Assembly: GCA_020631735.1 (NCBI GenBank) | Contig: CM036201.1 | Coordinates: 75,220,353 to 75,284,352, forward strand | DNA length: 64,000 bases | Source of the DNA: Saccharum officinarum | Taxonomy: Eukaryota > Streptophyta > Magnoliopsida > Poales > Poaceae | Direction: 5' to 3' | Part shown: in pieces, positions 32,511 to 43,000 of the stretch | How the letters are laid out: every line of letters starts with the position of its first letter | Position numbering within the stretch: position 1 is the first letter of the stretch | The notes under the pieces: generated by a model | Databases searched by the model: none | What the model was told of the DNA's origin: nothing | The model's input: only the letters and a program-made list of their open reading frames with translations | Made by a program: the position numbers and the translations under genes

Positions 32511-33045
32511 CTACCTATGTGGGGAAGTACGGTGGCGCAGCCCTCCCCTTCCTGCCGACGGCGCGAGGTGGATGGGGGTGTAAGCGCAAGCCTCCCCGAC
32601 CAGGCGCAAATGCAGGCCTCCATTGCGTCCCCTTTCGTGACGGGCGAGGTGGATGGTGGTGTGGCGCGGGTGCATGGAGCAGTGCGGGTGCGGTGCCACC
32701 GTGTTAGCGGGCGACCCTGCGATGGAGAAGGCGAGTGACGTTGTTTTTTTGGGGGGGAGAAGCCATGCAATGGCGACGGCCATGGGCAGCCGCCCATAAT
32801 TTGTGTTCCTTCTCTGGAAGACGACGGAGAAAGCTCGCTCTTGCGTTCGTGCTCTGGAAGATGGAGGGGAAAGGAGAGCTGAGAGGATGCCATGCGGGTC
32901 CCGCACGGGATGATGAATTGAGTGGATAAGAATAGACGTGGTGGTGTCACTTGGGTAGGAGTACACGAGAATTAAGGTTTGTGTGTCCGTCTGATACTCT
33001 AAAAACATGGGACGCTCAGATCAAAGCATTTTCATAATATTATTA

Positions 33046-33425
33046 CTCCCTTTATTTCAAAATAGGGCACGCGCAATGGTTAGAGCTAGTTATTAGCTCT
33101 AAGCCTTCTCTAGTGCTAACTTTTAGCACATAGCTTTTAATATGAATAGCCCCACATGATACTCTCACATAACCTTGAAATGTGTGTAAGAGCTTAGCTC
33201 TTGATTAAGAGCTAGCTTTTCTCTCTTCTATTAAAATATGATAAAAATGCTTAGAGCTAGCTTAAAAGTCGATTATTAGAGCTGCCCTTATAAGATGTTT
33301 TGATTTTTCTATATTCATAGTTTTTATTATGCCCATAAATATATGTTATGTCTAGATATATAATAATATCTATAAATCTAGACATGCCAAAACGTTTTAT
33401 AGTTGAGGATAGGAGGAAGAGAAAG
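33046..33425. mobile_element. Stowaway-like MITE interrupted by another MITE
   Basis: CTCCCTTTATTTCAAAATA at the left and TTATAGTTGAGGATAGGAGG at the right are inverted Stowaway-type ends with TA outside both. The arms contain AAGATGTTTTGATTTTTCTA and GACATGCCAAAACG. The middle is split by the element at 33065-33287. Confidence 0.65.
33065..33287. mobile_element. MITE nested in the Stowaway-like element
   Basis: GGGCACGCGCAATGGTTAGAGC and ATTATTAGAGCTGCCC are inverted ends. Flanks are ATA and TTA, an imperfect 3-bp duplication. The arms share AGAGCTAG phrases in both orientations. Confidence 0.6.
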
Positions 33426-33479
33426 TAGTTTGAAATAAAATATATACTTGTCAACAGTTGTCTCTCTTCTATTATAATT

Positions 33480-33650
33480 GAGGGTGGCCTCCTTCTCCCC
33501 CCACCCGCGCCGCCGCCATGGCCGTGGTCAGCCCCGCGCCCAACCTGGTCTGGCCGCCTCCTGAGCCTACCTTCCTTGCCCGACCCCCTTCCAAGGCCGC
33601 TGGAGGTGGAGAAGAAGAGGGGCCCATCATCAAGGCAGCCACAGTCAAAC
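33480..33650. repeat. GC-rich module
   Basis: A GC-rich block between AT-rich flanks. Its end (CGCTGGAGGTGGAGAAGAAG) weakly resembles the modules at 18060-18420 and 46430-46720. No gene called. Confidence 0.3.
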
Positions 33651-33675
33651 ACTGACGAGGTAGCATGACCGGTCG

Positions 33676-33813
<138 letters not shown>

Positions 33814-33884
33814 GGTTTTGGGTCTTCCAATTTTGTAAGGATAGCATTGGATTTGCCGTAGAACACATTAGAAACAAGAAAACA

Positions 33885-34184
33885 AAGTAACGCTAGACCA
33901 GTTGGTCTGGTTGCGCGTTTCGCACCCTGCCGGCCAGAGTTCGAACCTCCTCGGGGACGGATTTGTTGGTCGGAGGAGACGCAGTTTATCTGCGCGTTGA
34001 AAAAAATCTGCTCGTCTGTCCCACACCAAAGCACAGGTCTAAGGCCAGTCCAGTCTCACGGGAGCTACGGTGCCGCTGTGTATGGGTGTGACAGAGGTTC
34101 GGGGTTTTCTCGACCAGCGTGAGAATGTCTTGTTCTTAAGCACAATACTCGGGGCTGTCTTACCCCCGCGGGTTGAGTTTTTTT
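33885..34184 (+). mobile_element. tRNA-derived SINE
   Basis: A box TAGACCAGTTGG (33894-33905) and B box GAGTTCGAACC (33937-33947) are spaced as in a tRNA gene promoter. The tRNA-unrelated body and a 3' T-rich end (GTTGAGTTTTTTT) follow. A second copy at 53368-53712 shares CCACACCAAAGCACA.GTCTAAG and GGTTCGG.GGTTTTCT.GACC.GCGTGAG. The element is transcribed by RNA polymerase III and uses LINE enzymes in trans (family knowledge). No clear target duplication seen. Confidence 0.75.
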
Positions 34185-35320
34185 ATAGCCCCTCATTGCA
34201 AATTCTAGGCAGTCAAACTCATATACTTTAATTTGAACAAGTTTTTAGAGAAGAATATATTATCATCCATATGTTTATTTATGTTTATTTCAAAATTAAA
34301 GTATGGCTGGGGACAAAAACTAAAGTGGCCTATAATTTAAGGAGCAACACACTAGAAAAGAACACAAGAAAAGTAGAAAAACACAATTCTCCATATATAG
34401 GTTTCGAGGTGCAGTGAGTTATATTATCAATATTTTTGTATATCTGATCAAAGATTTATAGTATGCATGAGGTATAGTATATATTCTTCTACAAGAAAAA
34501 GTATATTAAATAAAATACTTTTGAACTCTTAACTTTTCTTATGCTATAAATATCCTCTTGAAGCAACTTCAATACAGATATATATAGTTGCAAAATACTA
34601 GATGAGCAATTATACTCTCCTGACTCCTCGATGCAGTGATGGAGCACGGAGCCAAACAGGGGGGCAGTTTAGCTTACGAGTTACTGTACAACGGTGAGCA
34701 TCTGAGTTTACATCTAGCGCAGCAGCTGATGCAGACTTGCGCCGTGTTTTACATGGGCGCGTTAGCTTCTGACGCGTCAGTCACAGCTGTTTTAGATTTG
34801 CAGTGATATTTTTCTACTCTACAACTCGTCGATGTTGCAGGTTTTGACTTGAAAGTCTGTAGCGACACTGATGGAACTAGAAAATTAATTCTCCAGAGCG
34901 AAGCTCCCTGACAGCCAACACCTAGAAAGAAGATACGCTGTGTAGGAAAGATGGCAAATAGCGTAGATCACGCTCGGCCTCTGCCTCGAGATGAGACATG
35001 CGCAGGGTGGTGTTGCAGTGACCGCGCGGAGGAAGGGGGGCCAGTGCCCAGCTTCGCCTCCACAGTCCTCCGTCCGTGCCTCAATGGCCACTCACGAGGA
35101 GGATTTCAATTTTCACAACAATACATTTGACAAATTCTTGGTTAAACATATAGTACATGTTGACTTTTATGTAGGTACAACACGCCTTGCCTTGCATCAA
35201 TGGTTCAATCTGAGGGAGTACCGTTCTACTGTAAACTAAGTTTATCAAACCTTTGATAAACTAAACTTCCCACATGTCGAATGGATTGATTCTCAAAGTC
35301 AGACTCATCAGACCAATAAC
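34185..35320. other. Non-coding stretch
   Basis: No supported gene. AT-rich left part, moderately GC-rich 34980-35090. Nothing distinctive. Confidence 0.4.
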
Positions 35321-35323
35321 AAG

Positions 35324-36751
35324 CACAACCGGAGCCGGCTGCTTTGCCGAGGGCCTCAGGCTCTCGGCAAAGCCTCTAAGACCCTCGGCAAAGCCTTTGC
35401 CGAGCGCAGCTCTCGGCAAAGCGCCCTCGGCAAAAATCTGATCGGCAAAGGCTTCTTTGCCGAGAGCCGTTTATCGGGCACTCGGCAAAGCCTTTGCCGA
35501 GAGCCCGACGCTCGGCAAAGCGCGAAATTAAAAAATGCGAAAAAAAATCTGGAAATTTTTTTTTTTCAATCGGGGGAGGGGCCCAGTGGCCAGCGCTCGC
35601 TCGTCTCCGTCGAAGTCGCAAGTCGCGGCATTTTTCGCGCAAAATTCGCGGCTACGCGGTCGGCGGGATTCGAACTCGTGACCTCTCACTCACGCGATAC
35701 CTCCTCTGCCACCTGCACTACACACTCACATGCGTCTATATGTCGTTTCAGTTACTCAAATATTATAGTAAACCAAGTGAAAATTGATTGTTTGAGGCCC
35801 TAAACGAATTCAAATCAAAAAGTTGTCAACCACAAAGTTTCATAACTTTTCGAGCACTACATTTTCCATATAGAAAGTTTTTCCATCCGAGGTCTTTTGA
35901 AAAATTCAAATTTTAAAATTTTGAATTTCAAACGTAGTTTTGCATGACAAGATGAATTCAAATGAAAAAGTGGTCAACTACAATGTTTCATAACTTTTTG
36001 AGATCTACAAATTTCATTTAGGAAGCTTTTCCATCCGAGGTCTTTTGAAAAATTCGAATTTTAAAATTTTAAAATTTTGAATTTCAAACGTATTTTTCCA
36101 TGACAAGATGAATTCAAATTAAAAAGTGGTCAACTATAATGTTTCATAACCTTTCGAGATCTACAAACTTCATTTGAGAAGTTTTTCCATCCGAAATTGT
36201 GGTGCTAACATTATTCACAAATCTTATATATCTCTCTTGTAGTTTCATAGAACTACATGAGAGACATATAGATTTTGTGAACAACGTAATTATTACTTTG
36301 TCGAATAAAGAAATGACCAATATAAAGTTTGTAGATCATGAAAAGTTATGAAACTTTGTAGTTGAAAACTTTTTTATTTGAATTCGTTTAGGGCACCAAA
36401 ATGTGGTTTGAAAAATTGCTTTGCCGAGTGTTTTACTTTGGCACTCGGCAAAGAAGCCTTTGCCGAGTGTTTTTTTTTGGCTCTCGGCAAAAAAACTTCT
36501 TTGCCGAGAGCCGTTTATCGGACGCTCGGCAAAGCCTTCTTTGCCGAGTGTTTTTTTTTTGGCTCTCGGCAAAGAAACTTCTTTGCCGAGAGCCGTTTAT
36601 CGGACGCTCGGCAAAGCCTTCTTTGCCGAGTGTAGAGGCTTTGCCGAGTGTTTTTTATTTGGCTCTCGGCAAAGCCTTCTTTGCTGAGCGCCCGAAAAAA
36701 AACGCTCGGCAAAGCCTCCGGCGCTCGGCAAAGAAGTGAATTCCGGTAGTG
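35324..36751. mobile_element. Non-autonomous CACTA transposon, family B (CTCGGCAAAG repeats, TSD AAG)
   Basis: The left end CACAACCGGAGCCGGC and right end GAATTCCGGTAGTG are inverted termini; the right end reads CACTACCGGAATTC in reverse. AAG flanks both sides exactly (35321-35323, 36752-36754). Dense CTCGGCAAAG/CTTTGCCGAG repeats fill the terminal parts (35345-35525 and 36415-36735) and would be transposase-binding subterminal repeats. The centre is AT-rich with repeats of GAAAAATTC.AATTTTAAAAT. No transposase is encoded. The open frames inside are by-products of the repeats. Confidence 0.88.
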
Positions 36752-36754
36752 AAG

Positions 36755-37092
36755 CAAACCTGTTTATTAGTCGGCACCTAATAAATGATCTATATCCGTG
36801 CCACAACTTTTCCTACAATCTTAAGGCAAAACGACGTTCTCATCAGCGATATCCACAGAACAGCTTTCAAACAAAATCTAGGTCAGATCCGACGACCCCC
36901 ACCTCGTCTCCACCGGGAGCGAAGCTGCCCACGTCCTCCCCTTCCAGCTCTCACATGCTTATATGTCTGGCACCTACACGCCATTAAAGAGCACTAAGCT
37001 AGAAGAAGCACACACGCAAGCCCAAAGCTCGGCCTTCGATCCTTTGAATTCGCGTCTCGCCGCGTATTATATAAACACCCTGCAGCTGCAGC
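36755..37092 (+). promoter_or_regulatory. Upstream region of the lipoxygenase gene
   Basis: Short intergenic spacer between the CACTA element and the lipoxygenase start codon. A TATATAA box lies at 37068-37074, only 19 bp before the ATG, so transcription from it would give almost no leader. Either the leader is very short or another start upstream is used. The CACTA element ends about 340 bp upstream of the ATG. Confidence 0.45.
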
Positions 37093-40000
37093 ATGGCTCT
37101 GCATCTCAAGCCATTACGCAGCAACGCCCATAGCTGTTTCAGCAGCTGTAGCAGAGCAACACCAGCACGAGGTCCTGGGCCTCTCTTCTTCCCCCTTGCC
37201 TCCTCCTCTCCCTCCTCGCTGAGACGCCCGTCGTCGGTGGTCCAGCTCCGCCGGTCGCGGAACAGAGGGAACAAGAGGAAGACGACCATAGGGTGTGTGG
37301 CGTCGTCGTCATCAGCGCGGTCGGAGGCGCCGAGCAGCAGCAGCAATACTAGCGCTGCAGCGTCGGCCATGGCAGCAGCGGCGGTTCGCGTGACGGCGGT
37401 GGCGACTATCAAGGTCACCGTCGGCGGGTTCCTGAACAGCTTGAGTTCATCCAGGGCCATCGACGACGTCAAGGACCTCATCGGCAGGTCGCTCTACCTC
37501 GAGCTCGTCAGCTCCCAGCTCGACGCAAGTACGTGATGAGCACACTACTCTCTCTATTATCTCGCTCGATCGCTCGCTCTCTAGCTACTACTCCAATCCT
37601 ATTGTTTTTTTTAATTCATGTTATATATTCCATTTTCCATATCGATATATCGGGTTGGAAATGAAATCACTCAACGGCCAATCAAGAGCGAGCATACATG
37701 CACATGTAGTATTTATTTTATGCACATCTACTAGTTACTGCTACTCAACTAACAATAAATCAACAACCTAAGACTGGAAATCATTGATATTTAATTTCTC
37801 AAAGCTGCCTTTTTTTACAAATATATAAGGACGAATCTAGCTAGCTAGCAAGAGAAGACTTAGGCAAATAATAATTAATAAAGAATAATGACCCCCTAAT
37901 TAATGAACAAATGTTAATAATTAGTTCTTCTAGCTTAGTTAGAGAGTGTATGCATTAAATAAAACAATATTAATTGACGCTTTACATGGTAATATATACT
38001 ACTCAGAGACGGAACCAGGGGGGCTAGCAGGGGCCGTGGCCCCCCAAGCACAGTGAGTTTTTTTAATACCTATATAAATATATGAATTTACAGCTAAAAA
38101 ATATCAATTTTCACCTATTTTATTCAAATATTATGATTTTGGTTATAAATAGTGTAAAATATTTAAAAAGTTGTTGAACCATATAATTACGTATAATTTA
38201 GCATACTAAAAAAATATTATCATATTTGTTTGCCCCCCTAATCAGAATCGTTGGTTCCGTCTCTGATACTACTAGTTGCACCCCTCATCCTCGTCAGTCA
38301 ACGATAGATTTGACACACATCGCCGCATGTCGCTATTTTACCCTGCAACATGTCTGTCATTTCATTTTCACTTTGGAAAGTTTTGATGACAAAAGGGATA
38401 TTTGATGAGGAAAAAAAAGAGAGAACCACGCACTTGCTTGTTGGAAAGTTACCAAGCATTGCGTTAGCAAGTGCGTACTTTGAACGGGTCCATTCCATGC
38501 ATATATATGCACGCGCTTGGAAAAAAAAACTTTTTTTTGAAATCGCGCTTGGAAAAAACTTGGCGCTGCAACGACTAAAATGGAGCAGCCCATTGCCTGG
38601 AACCGACGAACCAGCACTACTTTATCAGATGCATATGCATGTCCATCGGGATGGATCGATCGGTGGATGATGCGAACGTACAATCGAACACAGGATGCTC
38701 CCTCTCTCTCCATGAAAACATGCAACTATGAGTTGCGTGTCAGATAAAGTTATTTATGTTTCACCAAGTTTTTAGCGAATAATATTTAAATATGTGACTC
38801 CAAAATAATTTATTATAAAAATATATTTCATACTTGATTTAATGATATTTTTTTGACATTATAAATATTTATAGTTTTTTATCTATAATTGATCAAACAT
38901 GATATACTAGAATATGGTACTGTAGTAGAATTGTTTTCCTGGATGGAGGGAGTTGTATTATAGAACAGTGACATGCAACGGTCTCTGAATCACACACATA
39001 TATGGCGGCCAAAGCTCGTTGCAGGATGTGGCAGATCAGATACCACACATATAACTCGTGTAGCACACGTTTGCAGCGTTCGGTCGAACAGTACGAGAGT
39101 TGAATGCGTATAGTACTAGCTAGTGCATTTCAGTCCTTTGCTGAAACTGGTTTTATATACTATTTACGTTTGGCCGCCCAAACGGCCATACATGAAAACT
39201 TGATGTGGATATAATAACGGGCTCCCGGTACTTGGTGCCGGGGAGACGCACACTAGCATGAAATATGGTTATTATTTCCTCAATTTCAAATTATAAGTTG
39301 TTTTGATTTTCTATACATATATTCATTTTGCAATTCATCTAAATATAATGTATGTCTAAATATATATTGAATTATATATATATAAAAAGTTAAAATGACT
39401 TATAGTTTGAAACGGAGGGAGTATATGCTATGACCATGAGTCGTTCAAATTGAAAGTTTTTCTTTTTCTTTGTTGCATCACACCATAAATAGGCAGACAC
39501 ACTGACCCATCTCTCTCTCTCTCAGAGAGCAAGAGATTGACACCTGGAAATAAGGACTAGCTAGCTAGCTAGCAGGATGAACGACTTTGGCTATAGAAAC
39601 TCAGCCAGACTTTTATATGTAAGGACGTGTCCTGTTGATTTGTAGCAACTGTTTTCTCCCTAATTAAGCACATCACCTCTCTCAACCGAGTCACACAGCA
39701 AGATGAGCTAGAGCTGGAACCAATGCCGCCGCGATATATCGTCACAGCGAGTGGTGGTGGTGGTGACGTACTGACGTGGGAACTTTAATTAATTTCACGG
39801 GGACTGGGCCGTAGCTCTTATACTCTCAGAGAGCTAGCTCTAGCTGCTTCATCAATTCACCGTCGTTTTGCTTTTTGCCTTTGGTGGAGACGTTCCTACC
39901 ATTTGTCCATTGGAGACGTCGTCACACCACGCTACTAGCTAGCTAGTACAGTACGTACTGCACGTCTGATCACGATCCTAGCGCCAGGACGCCAGCACAC

Positions 40001-43000
40001 GAATTCGAACGAAGCTGTTCACGTCGTCGATATATCTATGGTCGGTCGTCTCTACGTACGTGATACGTCGTGTACGGTGTGGTGTGGATGTCAAGACACC
40101 GTGGTGGTTCCAAAAGTCCTCGTTAAGTTGCCGGACACACACTACGGTACATGTCCATCTCTTTCTGCTTCTTGTGTTCATCCGATCAGCTAGCTGCAAG
40201 GAAGCATACACAAAGCATTAGGTTAATTAACTCAGATCATTCAGTTTGGTCTACTAGCCAGGGAACTCTAAAGAAAATTGGTCTATATATTCTAGGTGCT
40301 ACTCGATCAAGTTGAGCTACTTTCCTACAAGAGTTTTCAATTTCAGATGATGCTGTGTAAAACTGTATTATATGATTTATGTACTAATATGCATGCTATA
40401 GGTTTATGCACGTGCTATATTATGTGTGTATATGAAATGTGCATATTTTAGGGGCACAACGAAGTGATGTGGCGTGCATGCCTCGCTGTTAACCGAATCC
40501 TACATTAAATAGCGTTCATAATCGCCGGCCAGTGTGGTTGCAAAATGTCAAAACAAATTAAATACACCTATTACCCTTTTCCGTGTTCATCATCCACACC
40601 AAGTAAGCAACGTGCTCTGCATGCTATATACTACAATACTAGCAGCTGTAAACTAAACTAATATTATCTGCTATTATCGTGAAACAATAAGCTAGAAGTA
40701 ATATTAACCGCTGCTTAATTTGTCTTGAAAATGATGGAATAAGCAGAGACGGGGCAGGAGAAACCCAGGCTCCGGAGCTACGCCCACAAGGTGGCGGACA
40801 ACGACGCCGACGTGGTGACCTACGAGGCCGACTTCGACGTGCCGCCTGGCTTCGGCGAGGTCGGCGCCGTGCTGGTCACCAACGAGCACCACACCGAGAT
40901 GTTCCTCGAGGACGTCAACCTCTACTCCTCCTCGGCAGCGGCTGGCTCCGACTCCCACTCCGACTCCGACAGCGACAACACCGACGCCGACGGTGCCCGC
41001 GCCGCGCCGCTCCTGGCCATCCGGTGCAAGTCGTGGGTGGAGCCCAAGTCCGCCGACGCCAACGGGGACGGAAAGCGCGTCTTCTTCGCTAACAAGGTAC
41101 AATGATCGGTCTCGGTCCGGACTTAATTAACAGATCAACTGTGTACTTTACTTGTACTCCAACGACTTAAATCACATGGGCTTGACAAGTAGGTTTAGGC
41201 TATTCAGCCATGTGACCATGTCAAACCATCTATCTCGTTCAAACTATAGAGACCGTCATCTGCATCACAAGTCAAGCTTCTAGTGCATGCATGGTCTCTA
41301 GATCTCTTGTGTTATTTTTTTATCAATAAAATTGCCACACGGTGTCCATTCGTCAAGAAAAGACCGTAGTTTTAGGGTGGAGTATAAGGCCAGTTTCAGT
41401 AGGTTTCATGTGAGTTTTATTTGCATTAAATAAGTTGTCATATAGGTATTTTTGATGACATGACAGTGTATTTAAGAAGAAAGAGAAGAAATGTGTTTTA
41501 TCTAGATGAAACTCTCTTGGCACGATTATCAACTCTCTATGAGTCTTGAAATTAAATGCCTATAAAACCATGGAATGAAACTCTCCATTGAGAGTGGATG
41601 TTTCATCCAAGTTTCATTTTATTTCAAATGACATGGTAGTCTTGGAAATAACGTAATGAAACTCCCCGTTGAGACTGGCCTAAGCTAGCTCGTATTAATC
41701 ACTAATCATGGATTCAGGGGGTTTGATGTCAAGTCGCATTTTTTAGTATAGCGATCTAAATTCTAAAATGATGAGTAGGACCAGTCTTAGTGGATAGTTT
41801 CACATTACTACATAAATCTTTTCTGAGGCGGGCATTGCAACCGCCTCTGCCGAAAGGTCAAGTTTAATCGTGGATTAACGGAGGCAGTTACTTTGCCCGC
41901 CTCAGTTCCGTTAATCCCATTCGTTAATGTTCTCCAGAAAACACAAAAACTTGTAACTTTGGAGAGTCAAAACCAAGACCTACCACTCAACACTACTGCA
42001 TCTTTACCATTGCACCACTCACTCATTCATGTCTATATATATAATATGGTATCTTTTATATCAATATTTCGTAATCTTATATTAGATATTTTGGCTACTA
42101 AATGAACTCAAATAAAAAAAACTTTTAACTATGAAGTTTTAAATCTTGTCAAGTACTACAACTTTGGTATAAGATGTATCTCCATCAGAGATAGTTTGAA
42201 AAAAAATAAAAATTGAGTATCAAAAGATTTGAATTTTAAACACATATTGAAGACTCAAGATGACTTTAAATCAAAAACTTGTCAATATCAAACATGTAGA
42301 TCAGGTCGGGCACTAGAACTTTGGTACTAACTATATGAACATTTGAGATCGTTTAGGAATTCTAAATTTTAATTTCAAAATCTATAACTTTCGAACACAT
42401 ATTTGAGACACTAAACATCTTTAAATTAAAAACTTTTTAACTACAAAGTTGTAGATTCTAGTGAGAACTATAACTTTTGTATAGCCGATGTCAACATCTG
42501 AGATTGTCCGATAATTTTAAATTTCAAATTTCAAAATCTATGCACTTACAGCAATATTTTGGGACCCTAAACAGTTTTAATTCAAAAACTTTTCAACTAC
42601 AAAGTTGTAGATCTTGTCGAGAGCTATATTTTTTATATAAAGTTTGTCTTCATCTGAATTCATATGAAAAAGTTATGAATTATTTTTTTGTGTAATCATT
42701 AACCGAAGTGGACATCTTAAGACGCCCGCCTCCGTAAATTGATTTACGGAGGCGGACGCTTATAACGACCGTCTCGGTTAATGCTGGTTAACCGAGGCGG
42801 TTGTTTTAAGGGCAACCGCCTCGGTTAATAAGCATTAACCGAGACGGTTATTTTATGTTGCCCATCTCGGTTAAGCATTAACCGAGGCTGTTGTTGGGCC
42901 GGCTGCCCTGCCACGAATAACCGAGGCGGACAACCGGACCGACCCAACCGCCTCGGAGCCCAAAATGCAAACGACTCGGTTAAGTTTTTGTGTTGTAGTT

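Noticed and set aside
32185..32950. Open frames rich in Cys/Phe and Arg/Pro on the minus strand
   Set aside because: They arise from degenerate AAACACTTG repeats and the adjacent GC-rich block. No protein family is recognisable.
33885..33960. Possible tRNA gene (A and B boxes)
   Set aside because: No cloverleaf-forming acceptor stem. The boxes are followed by a long SINE body with a T-rich end.
35345..36735. Regularly spaced short repeats that could suggest a CRISPR array
   Set aside because: Eukaryotic context, repeats in both orientations without unique spacers of constant length, and clear CACTA boundaries with an AAG duplication.
36336..36806. Several overlapping frames reading LCRE/FAE repeats
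   Set aside because: Translation of the CTCGGCAAAG subterminal repeats of a CACTA element in different frames, not genes.
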